A DNA stretch of 64,000 nt. Origin: Pseudomonas sp. Irchel s3h14 (GTDB lineage Bacteria; Pseudomonadota; Gammaproteobacteria; Pseudomonadales; Pseudomonadaceae). Where the stretch lies: contig NZ_FYDJ01000004.1 of assembly GCF_900187425.1 (NCBI RefSeq), forward strand, positions 124,001 through 188,000, given 5' to 3'. Shown one piece after another: positions 1-10,223 of this stretch. The notes below the pieces were generated by a model. That model was not told where the DNA came from, made no database searches, and saw only the letters and a program-made list of their open reading frames with translations. Position 1 is the first letter of the stretch, and each line of letters starts with the position of its first letter. The translations under genes and the position numbers were made by a program.

Positions 1-51
1 GTTGGCCTTGAACAGTTCGAAACGTCGGCGATTGAGAGGGGACAGGTTCAT
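1..51 (-). CDS. yejE: Microcin C/peptide ABC transporter permease YejE, N-terminal fragment
   Basis: Only the first 17 codons lie in the window; the gene continues past the left edge. The visible start reads MNLSPLNRRRFELFKAN, the usual cytoplasmic N-terminus of YejE, the second inner-membrane permease of the YejABEF importer. The ATG lies one base after the TGA of yejB, so the two permease genes are almost certainly co-transcribed and translationally coupled. Identity rests on this short N-terminus plus the position after yejB. Confidence 0.8.
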   Translation of the reverse strand, partial: MNLSPLNRRRFELFKAN

Positions 52-52
52 C

Positions 53-1126
53 TCAATGCTCCCGGCTTTCGAAGTCGATACGCGGATCGACAAAGGTGTA
101 GGTGAGGTCGCCGATGAGTTTCACCACCAATCCCAACAGGGTGAAGATGAACAGCGTGCCAAAGACCACTGGGTAATCACGGTTGATCGCGGCCTCAAAA
201 CTCATCAGCCCGAGGCCGTCGAGGGAGAAGATCACCTCCACCAGCAACGAGCCAGTGAAGAAGATGCCGATAAACGCCGACGGGAACCCGGCGATCACCA
301 GCAGCATGGCGTTGCGGAACACATGGCCGTAGAGCACGCGGTGATTGGTCAGGCCCTTGGCCTTGGCGGTGACCACGTACTGCTTGTTGATTTCGTCGAG
401 GAAGCTGTTCTTGGTTAGCAGGGTCATGGTCGCGAAGTTGCCGATCACCAGCGCCGTCACCGGCAGTGCCAGGTGCCAGAAGTAATCGAGAATTTTGCCG
501 CCCATGCTCAACTCGTCGAAGTTGTTGGAGGTCAGTCCTCTCAGCGGGAACCAGTCGAAATAGCTGCCACCGGCAAAGACCACGATCAGCAGGATGGCGA
601 ACAGGAACGCCGGGATCGCATAGCCGACGATGATTGCCGAACTGGTCCAGACGTCGAAGTGGCTGCCGTGTCGCGTCGCCTTGGCAATCCCCAGCGGGAT
701 CGACACCAGGTACATGATCAGCGTGCTCCACAGCCCGAGGGAGATCGACACCGGCATCTTTTCCTTGATCAGGTCGATGACCTTGGCGTCACGGAAGAAG
801 CTGTCGCCGAAATCCAGCGTGGCGTAGTTCTTGATCATGATCCACAAGCGTTCCGGCGCCGATTTATCGAAGCCGTACATGTGCTCGATTTCCTTGACCA
901 GCATCGGGTCCAGGCCCTGGGCGCCGCGATAGGCGGAGCCGGCCACCGAGACTTCGGCACCGCCGCCGGCAATGCGGCTGGTGGCGCCTTCGAAGCCTTC
1001 GAGCTTGGCGATCATCTGCTCTACCGGCCCGCCGGGGGCGGCCTGGATGATCACAAAGTTGATCAGCAGAATGCCGAGCAACGTCGGGATGATCAGCAGC
1101 AGTCGCCGAAAAATATACGCCAGCAT
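53..1126 (-). CDS. yejB: Peptide ABC transporter permease YejB
   Basis: Inner-membrane permease of the YejABEF/NppABCD importer, which takes up oligopeptides and, in P. aeruginosa, peptidyl-nucleoside antibiotics. The 357 residues open with [19 protein letters not shown], a typical first membrane segment of DppB/OppB-type permeases. They also carry the long periplasmic insertion after helix 1 that separates YejB from shorter DppB proteins, and a BPD_transp_1 region in the C-terminal half. The ATG is 4 bases after the upstream binding-protein stop and the stop is 1 base before yejE, giving an operon. Family identity is secure; substrate range is inferred from homologues. Confidence 0.93.
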   Translation of the reverse strand: MLAYIFRRLLLIIPTLLGILLINFVIIQAAPGGPVEQMIAKLEGFEGATSRIAGGGAEVSVAGSAYRGAQGLDPMLVKEIEHMYGFDKSAPERLWIMIKNYATLDFGDSFFRDAKVIDLIKEKMPVSISLGLWSTLIMYLVSIPLGIAKATRHGSHFDVWTSSAIIVGYAIPAFLFAILLIVVFAGGSYFDWFPLRGLTSNNFDELSMGGKILDYFWHLALPVTALVIGNFATMTLLTKNSFLDEINKQYVVTAKAKGLTNHRVLYGHVFRNAMLLVIAGFPSAFIGIFFTGSLLVEVIFSLDGLGLMSFEAAINRDYPVVFGTLFIFTLLGLVVKLIGDLTYTFVDPRIDFESREH

Positions 1127-1130
1127 CTGA

Positions 1131-2972
1131 TTACTCCGTGCCCGCAGGGTCGGCTTGCAGTTTGGTTTCGACTTCTATCGCCGGGGTAGCGTCTGGCTTG
1201 ACCCACCAGGTGTTAATGCCGATGTCGTACTTGGGTGAAACTTTCGGATGACCGATGTGGTTCCAGTAAGCCACGCGCCAGGTTTTGATGTGCCAGTTGG
1301 GGATCACGTAATAACCCCATTGCAGCACGCGGTCCAGTGCGCGGGCGTGGGCCACCAGGCTTTTGCGCGAATCGGCGTTGATCAGTTGCTCGACCAACTG
1401 GTCCACCACCGGGTCTTTCAGGCCCATGGAATTGCGGCTGCCGGGTTTGTCGGCGGCGTCAGACATCCAGAATTCACGCTGTTCATTGCCCGGAGAGTTG
1501 GACTGCGGGAAGCTGCCGACGATCATGTCGAAGTCCCGTGAGCGCACGCGGTTGATGTACTGCGAGACGTCGACCCGACGGATCACCAAGTCGATTCCCA
1601 GGTCACTCATGTTGCGCTTGAACGGCAGCAGCACCCGCTCGAATTCGGTCTGGGCCAATAGAAATTCGATGGTCACCGGTTTGCCATTGGTGTCGACCAT
1701 CTTGTCATCGACGATCCGCCAGCCCGCCTCTTGCAGCAGTTGATAAGCTTTGCGCTGCTGGGCGCGGATCATGCCGCTGGCGTCAGTCACCGGGTTCTGG
1801 AACGCCTCGCTGAACACCTGCTCGGGAATCTTGCCGCGGAACGGGTCGAGGATCGCCAGTTGATCGGCGTCCGGCAGGCCGCTGGCCGCCATTTCCGAAT
1901 TTTCGAAATAACTGCGGGTGCGCGCGTAGGCACCGTTGAACAGTTGCTTGTTGGTCCACTCAAAGTCCAGCAACAGGGTCAGGGCCTGGCGCACGCGCAC
2001 GTCCTGGAACACCGGGCGGCGCAGGTTGAATACAAAGCCTTGCATGCCGGTGGGGTTGCCGTTGGGGATCTGTTCCTTGATCAACCGGCCCTCGGTGACG
2101 GCCGGAATGTTGTAGGCGTTGGCCCAGTTCTTGGCTGCCATTTCGAGCCAGTAATCGAACTGCCCGGCCTTGAGTGCTTCCAGGGCCACGGTGTTGTCGC
2201 GGTAGTAGTCGGTGGTCATCACGTCGAAGTTGTAGAACCCGCGGTTCGCCGGCAGGTCCTTGGCCCAGTAATCCTTGACCCGCTCATAACGCACCGAACG
2301 CCCGGCCTTGACTTCGCTGACCTTGTACGGGCCGCTGCCCAACGGTATCTCCAGGTTGCCCTTGGTGAAATCGCGCGTCGCCCACCAATGCTTGGGCAAC
2401 ACCGGCAACTGGCCGAGGATCAGCGGCAGCTCACGGTTGTTGTTGTGTTTGAACTTGAACAGCACCGTCAGTGGATTTTCAGCGACCACTTCCTCGACAT
2501 CGCTGTAGTAACCGCGGAACAGCGGCGCGCCGTCCTTGATCAGGGTCTGGAAACTGAACACCACATCCTCGGCGCGCATCGGATGCCCGTCGTGGAAGCG
2601 CGCTTCGGGGCGCAGGTAGAAACGCACCCAGCTGTTGTCCGGGGCTTTTTCGATCTTGCCGGCGACCAGGCCGTACTCGGTGAACGGTTCATCCAGGCCC
2701 TGTTTGGCCAGGGTGTCGTAGATCATGCTGATGTCGTCGGCCGCGACACCCTTGTTGATGAAGGGATTGAGGCTGTCAAAGCCGCCGAAACCGGCCTGAC
2801 GGAAGATCCCACCCTTGGGTGCGTCCGGGTTCACGTAATCGAAATGTTTGAAATCGGCCGGGTATTTCGGCGGCTCGTTGTACAGGGTCAGGGCATGTTG
2901 CGGGGCGGCGCAGGCCAGCCCGGCGAACAACAGACCGCTGGCCTGCAAGAGCAGGGTGCGTACGGGTTTCAT
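1131..2972 (-). CDS. Extracellular solute-binding protein of the YejABEF/Npp importer (second paralogue)
   Basis: Periplasmic binding protein (SBP_bac_5, cluster C) that delivers peptides to the YejB/YejE permease. I place the start at the ATG at 2972, which gives [22 protein letters not shown] as signal peptide and is preceded by a GGAGAAAG ribosome site. A longer reading from 3110 would only add residues overlapping the upstream gene. The start overlaps the upstream binding-protein stop by 4 bases (ATGA). The mature part begins with the family motif [22 protein letters not shown]. Length about 613 residues, normal for YejA. It is clearly paralogous to its upstream neighbour, as NppA1/NppA2 are in P. 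aeruginosa. Confidence 0.92.
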   Translation of the reverse strand: MKPVRTLLLQASGLLFAGLACAAPQHALTLYNEPPKYPADFKHFDYVNPDAPKGGIFRQAGFGGFDSLNPFINKGVAADDISMIYDTLAKQGLDEPFTEYGLVAGKIEKAPDNSWVRFYLRPEARFHDGHPMRAEDVVFSFQTLIKDGAPLFRGYYSDVEEVVAENPLTVLFKFKHNNNRELPLILGQLPVLPKHWWATRDFTKGNLEIPLGSGPYKVSEVKAGRSVRYERVKDYWAKDLPANRGFYNFDVMTTDYYRDNTVALEALKAGQFDYWLEMAAKNWANAYNIPAVTEGRLIKEQIPNGNPTGMQGFVFNLRRPVFQDVRVRQALTLLLDFEWTNKQLFNGAYARTRSYFENSEMAASGLPDADQLAILDPFRGKIPEQVFSEAFQNPVTDASGMIRAQQRKAYQLLQEAGWRIVDDKMVDTNGKPVTIEFLLAQTEFERVLLPFKRNMSDLGIDLVIRRVDVSQYINRVRSRDFDMIVGSFPQSNSPGNEQREFWMSDAADKPGSRNSMGLKDPVVDQLVEQLINADSRKSLVAHARALDRVLQWGYYVIPNWHIKTWRVAYWNHIGHPKVSPKYDIGINTWWVKPDATPAIEVETKLQADPAGTE

Positions 2973-4801
2973 CGATCTTTCTCCGAAGATTTCAGCCACC
3001 ATGCGCTCAGGCCCAACGTGTAGGGCGGCGTGGTGACGAAGGCAAACCGGTTGCGGTAGGCCAGGCGGTGATAATTGAGGTACCAGTTGGGAATGATGTA
3101 GTGCTGCCACAGCAACACCCGGTCCAGGGCCTTGCCGGCGGCGACCTGTTCATCGCGGGTCTGGGCGGCGAGCAATTGTTCGAGTAAATGGTCGACCACC
3201 GGATTGGCAATACCGGCGTAGTTTTTGCTGCCCTTGACCCCGACCTGGCTGGAATGGAAGTACTGCCATTGTTCCAGGCCCGGACTGAGCGTCTGGTTGA
3301 GGGTCATCAGGATCATGTCGAAATCGAACTGATCGAGGCGTTGCTTGTACTGGGCGCGATCGACCGTGCGTAGCCGCGCATCGATGCCGATGCTGGCGAG
3401 GTTCTCGACGTAAGGCTGAAGGATGCGCTCCAGATTCGGGTTGACCAGCAGGATCTCCAGGCGCAACGGTTGGCCGATGGTGTTCTGTAGCCGTTGACCG
3501 TTGAGCTTCCAGCCGGCCTCGGCGAGTAGCTCCAGGGCCTTGCGCATGGTTTCCCGCGGAATGCCGCGGCCTTCGGTCTGCGGCAGGCTGAACGGCTCGG
3601 TGAGCAGCTTGGCGGGCAACTGATCGCGATAGGGCTTGAGCAACAGCCATTCGTGACCGACCGGTAGCCCGGTGGCGGAGAACTCGCTGTTGGGGTAATA
3701 ACTCATGGCGCGCTTGTAGGCGCCGCTGAACAGCGTGCGGTTGGTCCACTCGAAGTCGAACATCAGCCCCAGCGCTTCGCGGACCTTGGCCTCGGTGAAG
3801 GTTGGCCGCCGGGTGTTCATGAACAGGCCCTGGCTCTGAGTCGGGATCTGGTGCGCGATTTGTGACTTGATCACATCGCCACGGCGCACGGCCGGGAAGT
3901 TGTATCCGTTGGCCCAGTTCTTTGCCTGGTGCTCGATGTAGATGTCGAACTCACCGGCCTTGAACGCTTCGAAGGCCACGTCGCTGTCGCGATAGAACTC
4001 GACTTCCATGCGGTCGAAGTTGTACTTGCCGCGATTGACCGGCAGGTCCTTGCCCCAGTAGTCCTTGACCCGTTCGAAAACGATCTGCCGTCCAGGCTCG
4101 ACCGACGTGATGCGATACGGCCCGCTGCCCAGTGGCGGTTCGAAGGTGGTGGCCTTGAAGTCACGACCTTTCCAGTAATGCTGGGGCAGCACCGGCAATT
4201 CGCCCAGGCGCAGGATCAGCAACGGATTGCCGGCGCGCTTGAAGACGAAACGAATGCGCTGCGGATTGAGGATGTCGACCCGCGACACTTCTTGAAGGTT
4301 GGTGCGGTATTGCGGATGGCCTTCCTTGAGCAATAAACGGTAGGAGAACGCCACGTCATAGGCGGTAATCGGCGTGCCATCGTGGAAACGCGCTTCCGGG
4401 CGCAGATTGAACACCACCCAGCTGCGGTCCTCGCTGTACTCCACCGATTGGGCGATCAGACCATAGCTGGAGGTCGGTTCATCGCCGGACGGCGCGTACT
4501 GGCCGGTGCCGATCATCAACGGTTCATTGAGCTCGTTGATGCCGTATTGCAGAAAATTCGGCGTGGAAACCGGGCTTGAACCCTTGAACGTGTAGGGGTT
4601 GAGCGTATCGAAGGTGCCAAACGCCATCACCCGCAACGTACCGCCCTTGGGCGCTTGCGGGTTGACCCAGTCGAAGTGGGTAAATCTGGCCGGGTACTTG
4701 AGCGTGCCGAACTGCGCATAACCATGGCTTTCGCTGATCGTCGCGCTTGCGGGGGAGCTCAAGGCCAGGCTGATCAGGAGCAGAAGGAGGGGACGCTTCA
4801 A
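2969..4801 (-). CDS. Extracellular solute-binding protein of the YejABEF/Npp importer (first paralogue)
   Basis: First gene of the importer operon; a 610-residue SBP_bac_5 periplasmic peptide-binding protein. The predicted start is TTG at 4801. It gives an ideal signal peptide (MKRPLLLLLISLALSSPASA) and no ATG or GTG fits nearby. Shared landmarks with the next gene include YPARFTHFDWVNPQAPKGG near the N-terminus, a GSGPYR segment and a RVKDYWGKDLPVNRG segment, so the pair arose by duplication. The weak start codon may lower expression. Substrate is not readable from sequence; homologues handle peptides and peptidyl nucleosides. Confidence 0.92.
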   Translation of the reverse strand: MKRPLLLLLISLALSSPASATISESHGYAQFGTLKYPARFTHFDWVNPQAPKGGTLRVMAFGTFDTLNPYTFKGSSPVSTPNFLQYGINELNEPLMIGTGQYAPSGDEPTSSYGLIAQSVEYSEDRSWVVFNLRPEARFHDGTPITAYDVAFSYRLLLKEGHPQYRTNLQEVSRVDILNPQRIRFVFKRAGNPLLILRLGELPVLPQHYWKGRDFKATTFEPPLGSGPYRITSVEPGRQIVFERVKDYWGKDLPVNRGKYNFDRMEVEFYRDSDVAFEAFKAGEFDIYIEHQAKNWANGYNFPAVRRGDVIKSQIAHQIPTQSQGLFMNTRRPTFTEAKVREALGLMFDFEWTNRTLFSGAYKRAMSYYPNSEFSATGLPVGHEWLLLKPYRDQLPAKLLTEPFSLPQTEGRGIPRETMRKALELLAEAGWKLNGQRLQNTIGQPLRLEILLVNPNLERILQPYVENLASIGIDARLRTVDRAQYKQRLDQFDFDMILMTLNQTLSPGLEQWQYFHSSQVGVKGSKNYAGIANPVVDHLLEQLLAAQTRDEQVAAGKALDRVLLWQHYIIPNWYLNYHRLAYRNRFAFVTTPPYTLGLSAWWLKSSEKDR

Positions 4802-4910
4802 GTCAGGAATCCGATCCAGGCGGCTTGGGCTTTGTGGCCCGTACAGTAACAGCTTGTATCGACAGGAAAAAGCCAGCGGTTTAACGCGCCGTTAATTGTG
4901 CCAATGGACT

Positions 4911-5064
4911 CCCTGTAGCAGCTGGCGAAGCCTGCGTTCGGCTCGGTCCGCGCTCGGGCGAAGCAGTCGTTAATTCAGACGGTGCGGTGTTTCAGGGCTA
5001 CCGCGAACTCAGGTTTTGCGACTGCTGCGCAGCCGAACGCAGGCTTCGCCAGCTGCTACAAGGG
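4911..5064. repeat. Long imperfect hairpin repeat, family II (CTGTAGCAGCTGGCGAAGCCTGCG ends)
   Basis: The first about 35 bases (CCTGTAGCAGCTGGCGAAGC and on) return as the reverse complement at the right end, so the element can form a long hairpin. It lies between the importer operon and mltD. Three further members occur at 16883-17033, 39350-39488 and 45078-45213. It is REPIN-like in layout but much longer than a classical REP pair. Confidence 0.75.
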
Positions 5065-5082
5065 TTGGGTGGACCCTTGGGC

Positions 5083-5109
5083 CAAAAAAAGCCCCTGAAA
5101 TCAGGGGCT
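5083..5109 (-). terminator. Rho-independent terminator of mltD
   Basis: Read leftward, AGCCCCTGA and TCAGGGGCT form a stem directly followed by seven T residues. It begins a few bases beyond the mltD stop codon, the expected place for its intrinsic terminator. Confidence 0.85.
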
Positions 5110-5113
5110 TATT

Positions 5114-6556
5114 TTAGCGTGGGGAAGCCACCGTCAGCATCTGGCCAGGCTTCAGCGCCTGGCCAACACGTGGGTTCCAGCGCTTGAGGTGCTGCATTTC
5201 AACGTTGAAACGCTTGGCTACCATGTACAGCGAATCGCCTTGCTTTACCTTGTATTGGGTCTGCGGCTTCTGTTTGTCAGCTTTGCTGTTCGCGGCTACG
5301 ACAGTGTTGACGCGTCCGGAAGAGCGCTTGGCAGTGTCCTGCATGACCAGTGTCTGGCCAACCTTGAGGTTTTTGCCGGTCAGCTTGTTCCAGCGCTGCA
5401 GGTCCTTGATGTCGACCTTGTTGGCCTTGGCGATGGTGCCGAGGTTGTCGCCGCGTTTAACACGGTAAGCGCGTTTGAGACTGGCGAGTTCGGAGTCGTC
5501 CGAGCCTTCGAATACCGGCTTGAGCGGCTTCTTGCTGATCAACTCTTCAGGACGCATGGTCGAGAGACTGGCGGTCAACAACTGCGCCTTGGACGTTGGC
5601 ACCAGCAAATGCTGGGGGCCATCGATGGTGGTGCGCTGCTTGAAGGCCGGGTTGAGCTGGAACAGTTCGTCTTCGTCGATGTTTGCCACCGCGGCGACCT
5701 TGGACAGGTCCATGCGCTGGTTGATTTCGACGACCTGGAAGTACGGTTCGTTGGCGATCGGGTTCAGGTTCACGCCGTAGGCTTCAGGTGCCAGCACCAC
5801 TTGCGACAAGGCCAGCAGCTTCGGCACGTAGGCCTGGGTTTCGGCCGGCAGCGGCAGGTTCCAGTAATCGGTCGGCAAGCCGAGCTTTTCGTTACGCTCG
5901 ATGGCCCGGCTGACCGTGCCTTCGCCAGCGTTATAGGCCGCCAGGGCCAGCAGCCAGTCGCCGTTGAACATGTCGTGCAGGCGGGTCAGGTAATCCATGG
6001 CCGCGGTGGTCGAGGCGGTGATATCGCGACGGCCATCATAGAAACGGGTTTGACGCAGGTTGAAGTAACGCCCGGTGGAAGGGATGAATTGCCACAAGCC
6101 AACCGCGTTGGCCCGGGAATAGGCCATTGGGTTGTAGGCGCTTTCAATCACCGGCAGCAGCGCCAGTTCCAGCGGCATGTTGCGTTCTTCAAGGCGTTCG
6201 ACGATGTAGTGAATGTAGAGGCTGCCGCGTTCGCCGGCGTTTTCGAGGAAGGACGGGTTGCTGGCGAACCACAGGCGCTGTTGCTCGATGCGCGGGTTGA
6301 CACCCACGTTGTCCTGCAACTGGAAGCCCTGGCGCATGCGTTCCCAGACATCTTGTGGAATTTGTGGAGTCGGTTTTTCGCTGAGCCAGATAGGTTTCTG
6401 CTTGGCCCGGGCGGCGATGTTCGGAGTGTGTGTCGCGTCGGTCTGCGGCACATGGCTTGAGCAGCCCGCCAAAGTGGCGGACACAGCCACCGCGATGGCT
6501 TGAGCCAAGCGGGTCAATGCGTCTGAATTGATGGCTTTACGAATAGATGACGACAT
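5114..6556 (-). CDS. mltD: Membrane-bound lytic murein transglycosylase D
   Basis: Cleaves the glycan strands of peptidoglycan to 1,6-anhydro ends from the inner face of the outer membrane. Start chosen at the ATG at 6556 (MSSSIRKAINS), which puts the lipobox LAGC near residue 32; an upstream ATG at 6580 adds eight residues. The SLT domain carries the catalytic glutamate in LLPVIESAYNP, followed by GLWQFIPSTGRYF and the LALAAYNAGEG motif. Two LysM repeats end the protein (YRVKRGDNLGTIAK and YKVKQGDSLYMVAK), binding glycan. Length 480 residues. Its neighbour gloB follows the same order in P. aeruginosa. Confidence 0.96.
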   Translation of the reverse strand: MSSSIRKAINSDALTRLAQAIAVAVSATLAGCSSHVPQTDATHTPNIAARAKQKPIWLSEKPTPQIPQDVWERMRQGFQLQDNVGVNPRIEQQRLWFASNPSFLENAGERGSLYIHYIVERLEERNMPLELALLPVIESAYNPMAYSRANAVGLWQFIPSTGRYFNLRQTRFYDGRRDITASTTAAMDYLTRLHDMFNGDWLLALAAYNAGEGTVSRAIERNEKLGLPTDYWNLPLPAETQAYVPKLLALSQVVLAPEAYGVNLNPIANEPYFQVVEINQRMDLSKVAAVANIDEDELFQLNPAFKQRTTIDGPQHLLVPTSKAQLLTASLSTMRPEELISKKPLKPVFEGSDDSELASLKRAYRVKRGDNLGTIAKANKVDIKDLQRWNKLTGKNLKVGQTLVMQDTAKRSSGRVNTVVAANSKADKQKPQTQYKVKQGDSLYMVAKRFNVEMQHLKRWNPRVGQALKPGQMLTVASPR

Positions 6557-6655
6557 TGGCTGGAAGTAAGTTCCGGGCAAAAATGTCGGGCGATTCTAGA
6601 AAGCGTACCCCCTGCGGTCAACCATTCAGAATTTTTGTACCAACGTGATGGCTAC

Positions 6656-7423
6656 TTAGAACTTATCTTTCCAAGCACGTAGAGCAGCAAAGACCGCACT
6701 CGGAGCCCGGTTTTGGGGTCCATTCCGTTCGTCCACTTTTTCTTTAACGGATGTTTCGTCGACACGCAAAAACGGGTTGGTAAGCTTTTCAAGCGCCAGA
6801 GTAGAGGGCAGCGTCATGATTCCGGCTTCACGTTGTGCGGTGACTTTTTCCAGACGTGCGGCGGTGTCCGGATTGCCCGGTTCAACCGCTGCGGCAAACT
6901 TCAGGTTGCTCAGGGTGTATTCGTGAGTGCAGTAGACCAGCGTATCCTCAGGCAGCGCGGCCAGGCGCGTCAGCGAGGTATGCATTTGCTCCGGCGTGCC
7001 TTCGAACAAGCGTCCGCAACCGGCGGCAAACAGGGTGTCACCGCAGAACAGCAAGCCGTGATGGTAATAGGCGATATGCCCCAGGGTGTGGCCGGGGACG
7101 GCAAAGACATCGAAGTCCCAGCCCAGCACGCTGACGCGGTCGTTGTCCTTGAGGGCCACGTCCCGCAGCGGGATGGTTTCGCTGGCTGGACCGTAGACTG
7201 TCGCGTCTGTCGCTTTTTTGAGCTGCTCGACGCCGCCGACGTGGTCATGATGATGATGAGTGATCAAAATATCACTCAACACCCAACCCGGATGTGCTGC
7301 GAGCCAGGCCTGCACTGGCGCGGCATCGCCCGGATCGACCACTGCGCAGCGCTGGGTGCGGTGGTCTTGTAACAACCAGATGTAGTTGTCGGTGAAGGCG
7401 GGAAGGGCACTGATCTGTATCAT
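6656..7423 (-). CDS. gloB: Hydroxyacylglutathione hydrolase (glyoxalase II)
   Basis: Hydrolyses S-D-lactoylglutathione to D-lactate and glutathione, the second step of methylglyoxal detoxification in the cytoplasm. The metallo-beta-lactamase motif THHHHDH is at residues 55-61, and the C-terminal glyoxalase II segment NPFLRVDE is present. I use the ATG at 7423 ([18 protein letters not shown]), which gives 255 residues, the family norm; longer frames would run into the divergent methyltransferase promoter. It is divergent from the next gene with 65 bases between start codons. Confidence 0.96.
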   Translation of the reverse strand: MIQISALPAFTDNYIWLLQDHRTQRCAVVDPGDAAPVQAWLAAHPGWVLSDILITHHHHDHVGGVEQLKKATDATVYGPASETIPLRDVALKDNDRVSVLGWDFDVFAVPGHTLGHIAYYHHGLLFCGDTLFAAGCGRLFEGTPEQMHTSLTRLAALPEDTLVYCTHEYTLSNLKFAAAVEPGNPDTAARLEKVTAQREAGIMTLPSTLALEKLTNPFLRVDETSVKEKVDERNGPQNRAPSAVFAALRAWKDKF

Positions 7424-7488
7424 CGTCGGATTCGCCAAGCGGAAAACAATGGCGCATCTTAGAACTTCCTGGCGCGTTGGAGAATGCA

Positions 7489-8247
7489 ATGACCGATAAA
7501 GCGTTCGCTCAGGCTGATCCTGAATGGCTGACATTGATCAGCGCGGCCCGTGAATGGCTGTCCGGCCCCATCGGGCAATTTCTGCTGGACGAAGAACGTC
7601 GCATGCTCGAAGACGAGTTGGGACGGTTCTTCGGTGGCTACCTGGTGCATTACGGCCCGTCGGCCCAGACGCCGCCGTCGGCGCCGCAAGTCCAGCGCAA
7701 TGTGCGGCTCGGCGCGCCGTTGCCGGGTGTCGAGATCGTCTGCGAAGAGCAGGCGTGGCCGTTGAGCGAGCATGCCGCCGATGTGGTGGTGTTGCAGCAT
7801 GGGCTGGATTTCTGCCTGTCGCCCCACGGTCTGCTGCGTGAAGCGGCGAGCAGCGTGCGGCCCGGCGGGCATCTGCTGATTGTCGGGATCAACCCCTGGA
7901 GCACTTGGGGTTTGCGTCACGTTTTCGCTCACGACGCCTTGCGCAAGGCTCGCTGCATCTCCCCGTCGCGGGTCGGTGACTGGCTGAACCTGCTGGGTTT
8001 CGCGCTGGAGAAACGCCGCTTCGGATGCTATCGTCCGCCGCTTGCGTCACCCGCCTGGCAGGCTCGTCTGGCCGGTTGGGAGCGCAAGGCCGGTGACTGG
8101 CAACTCTCGGGTGGCGGCTTCTATTTATTGGTTGCGCGCAAGATCGTGGTGGGCCTGCGGCCTGTCCGTCAGGAGCGGCGTGAACCGATGGGCAAGCTGA
8201 TTCCATTGCCGATGGCCAAGGTCAATCGTCGCCGCATCGATCCGTAA
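7489..8247 (+). CDS. Class I SAM-dependent methyltransferase
   Basis: A 252-residue methyltransferase-fold protein; a homologue sits between gloB and rnhA in P. aeruginosa too. The ATG at 7489 follows a GGAG site. Features of the methyltransferase-11 type are an acidic strand [12 protein letters not shown], then [31 protein letters not shown], the post-motif loop of this family. The N-terminal glycine-rich SAM loop is degenerate, so activity is not assured. Substrate unknown. Only 92 bases separate it from rnhA, so co-transcription is possible. Confidence 0.85.
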   Translation: MTDKAFAQADPEWLTLISAAREWLSGPIGQFLLDEERRMLEDELGRFFGGYLVHYGPSAQTPPSAPQVQRNVRLGAPLPGVEIVCEEQAWPLSEHAADVVVLQHGLDFCLSPHGLLREAASSVRPGGHLLIVGINPWSTWGLRHVFAHDALRKARCISPSRVGDWLNLLGFALEKRRFGCYRPPLASPAWQARLAGWERKAGDWQLSGGGFYLLVARKIVVGLRPVRQERREPMGKLIPLPMAKVNRRRIDP

Positions 8248-8339
8248 TACACTTTTTATTTTCCCGGCCGGGTTTGCCCCGGCCTCGGGCATCGTCGATC
8301 ACCGATCGGCGAGCCACCGCATTTTCTGGATAGATTGGC

Positions 8340-8792
8340 ATGAGCGATAGTGTAGAACTCTTCACCGACGGCGCCTGTAAAGGCAATCCTGGTCCTGGCG
8401 GCTGGGGCGCGTTGCTGGTGTGCAAGGGCATTGAAAAAGAACTGTGGGGCGGCGAAGCCAACACCACCAACAACCGCATGGAGCTGATGGGCGCGATCCG
8501 TGGCCTTGAAGAACTCAAGCGCTCCTGCGACGTGCTGCTGGTCACCGACTCGCAGTACGTGATGAAAGGCATCAACGAGTGGATGGACAACTGGAAGAAG
8601 CGCGGCTGGAAAACCGCCGCGAAAGAACCGGTGAAAAACGCTGATCTGTGGAAGCTGCTGGATGAGCAGGTCAATCGCCACAACGTTACCTGGAAATGGG
8701 TGCGTGGCCACATCGGTCACCATGGCAACGAGCGGGCTGACCAATTGGCCAACCGTGGCGTGGATGAAGTGCGCGGTTACAAACAAGCTTAA
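8340..8792 (+). CDS. rnhA: Ribonuclease HI
   Basis: Degrades the RNA strand of RNA-DNA hybrids. The 150-residue protein has all four catalytic acids at the Escherichia coli positions: Asp10 ([15 protein letters not shown]), Glu48 (NNRMELMG), Asp70 (LLVTDSQY) and Asp134 (NERADQLAN), with the handle region [16 protein letters not shown]. The start is preceded by GGATAG. The rnhA-dnaQ neighbourhood is conserved in gammaproteobacteria, although here a small reverse gene separates them. Confidence 0.98.
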   Translation: MSDSVELFTDGACKGNPGPGGWGALLVCKGIEKELWGGEANTTNNRMELMGAIRGLEELKRSCDVLLVTDSQYVMKGINEWMDNWKKRGWKTAAKEPVKNADLWKLLDEQVNRHNVTWKWVRGHIGHHGNERADQLANRGVDEVRGYKQA

Positions 8793-8802
8793 GCCTCACA
8801 CT

Positions 8803-8833
8803 GATCGTTCCCACGCAGAGCGTGGGAGTGATC
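8803..8833. repeat. Single hairpin of repeat family III (GTTCCCACGC arm)
   Basis: A near-perfect palindrome, GATCGTTCCCACGC around a short loop to GCGTGGGAGTGATC, directly after rnhA. It corresponds to one arm of the longer two-armed elements at 30337-30448, 36464-36573 and 52218-52330. It could act as a transcript-end stabiliser for rnhA or for the converging small gene. Confidence 0.7.
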
Positions 8834-8844
8834 AGGTAACGGGT

Positions 8845-9150
8845 TCACAGCATCAGAATAGCGGTGGCCAGTTGTTGGTCTGAATACTGATCCGTTATCT
8901 CCCCACGAATCCGCTTGAACGCCGCCTCAATCCGCGCCCCGCGAATCTCCCCCTCACTCGCCACAAACGCCGCCGCATCATCCTTGGCCGCCAGCACGAT
9001 CTTGTCATCGCTGAACGACCCACTGGTACCCTTGGTGGAGCTCAGTGTGAGACTCACCGTTACGTCAGTACTGATCACGAAACTGGTGGCCTGGGCGGCC
9101 CCGGTACCCAGCAGGCAGGCACTTAGTAAAAGAAAACGTACGGTCTTCAT
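8845..9150 (-). CDS. Small secreted DUF2388-type protein
   Basis: A 101-residue protein with a clear signal peptide (MKTVRFLLLSACLLGTGAAQA). The short mature part contains DDKIVLAAKDDAAAFVASEG and ends with SDQQLATAILML, features I associate with the Pseudomonas DUF2388 family. No function is known. It is transcribed against rnhA and divergently from dnaQ, with 188 bases to the dnaQ start. The family call is from memory of the motif; the export prediction is direct. Confidence 0.78.
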   Translation of the reverse strand: MKTVRFLLLSACLLGTGAAQATSFVISTDVTVSLTLSSTKGTSGSFSDDKIVLAAKDDAAAFVASEGEIRGARIEAAFKRIRGEITDQYSDQQLATAILML

Positions 9151-9338
9151 GACGAACTCAATTCCATCGCAAATAAGCCACGCACGCTAACAAGCCACCT
9201 GCCGTCAGACTTTATGAACTTTGCTAATGATTGTTAAAAACTGCATGAGCGCAGGTCATTTGGCGTGGCGCGCTGGATCCCGCGGGCGTGTTAACATCGC
9301 CGCTTTTGCACGAATGACCCGTTGAGAGCTGAGCACTG

Positions 9339-10097
9339 ATGGCCACCAGATCCGTTGTACTCGATACCGAAACCACCGGCATGCCGGTGACCGACGGCCA
9401 CCGGATTATCGAAATCGGTTGTGTCGAGTTGATCGGTCGGCGCCTGACGGGCCGGCATTTCCACGTTTACCTGCAACCGGACCGCGAGAGTGATGAAGGC
9501 GCCATTGGCGTCCACGGCATCACCAATGAATTTTTGGTCGGCAAGCCGCGTTTCACTGAAGTGGCCGATGAATTCTTTGAATTCATCAAGGGTGCGCAGC
9601 TGATTATCCATAACGCGGCGTTCGACGTTGGCTTCATCAACAACGAATTCGCCCTGATGGGTCAGCACGATCGTGCGGACATCACGCAGCACTGCTCGAT
9701 TCTCGACACCCTGATGATGGCCCGGGAACGTCACCCGGGGCAGCGCAACAGCCTCGACGCCTTGTGCAAACGCTATGGTGTCGACAACTCCGGTCGTGAA
9801 CTGCACGGCGCTTTGCTCGACTCCGAGATCCTCGCCGACGTTTACCTGACCATGACGGGCGGCCAGACCAGCCTGTCCCTGGCTGGTAATGCTTCCGACG
9901 GCAACGGTTCCGGGGAAGGTGCGGACAATTCCGCCACCGAGATCCGCCGTCTGCCGGCCGATCGCCAACCGACGCGTATCATCCGTGCCAGCGAAGATGA
10001 CCTGGCTCAACACGTGGCACGCCTGGAAACCATCGCCAAATCCGCCGGCGCCCCATCGCTCTGGCAGCAACTGGCCGAGGCCAAGGCTCAAGCCTGA
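9339..10097 (+). CDS. dnaQ: DNA polymerase III epsilon subunit (3'-5' proofreading exonuclease)
   Basis: Proofreading subunit of the replicative polymerase, bound to alpha and theta. The DEDDh exonuclease residues are all visible: Asp9 and Glu11 in VLDTETTG, Asp96 in IIHNAAFDVGF, His156 and Asp161 in ELHGALLDSEILADVYL. After the catalytic domain (about 1-175) comes a flexible linker and the C-terminal alpha-binding part, with DDLAQHVARLETIAK near the end. The 252-residue length fits the family. Confidence 0.97.
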   Translation: MATRSVVLDTETTGMPVTDGHRIIEIGCVELIGRRLTGRHFHVYLQPDRESDEGAIGVHGITNEFLVGKPRFTEVADEFFEFIKGAQLIIHNAAFDVGFINNEFALMGQHDRADITQHCSILDTLMMARERHPGQRNSLDALCKRYGVDNSGRELHGALLDSEILADVYLTMTGGQTSLSLAGNASDGNGSGEGADNSATEIRRLPADRQPTRIIRASEDDLAQHVARLETIAKSAGAPSLWQQLAEAKAQA

Positions 10098-10223
10098 TTT
10101 TTCGCCACACAATGGTGCGCCCGTTGACCTCATTCAGGGCATCACACTCGCCACATGCGCTCGAACCCTCTACCCTGAGGTGATTGGCGGACCACGGTCT
10201 GCCGCCTCAGGACACTGAGCCTC

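Noticed and set aside
8248..8339. GC-rich hairpin between the methyltransferase gene and rnhA as a terminator
   Set aside because: The stem (CCCGGCC with GGCC) is irregular and has no T tract on the plus-strand side.
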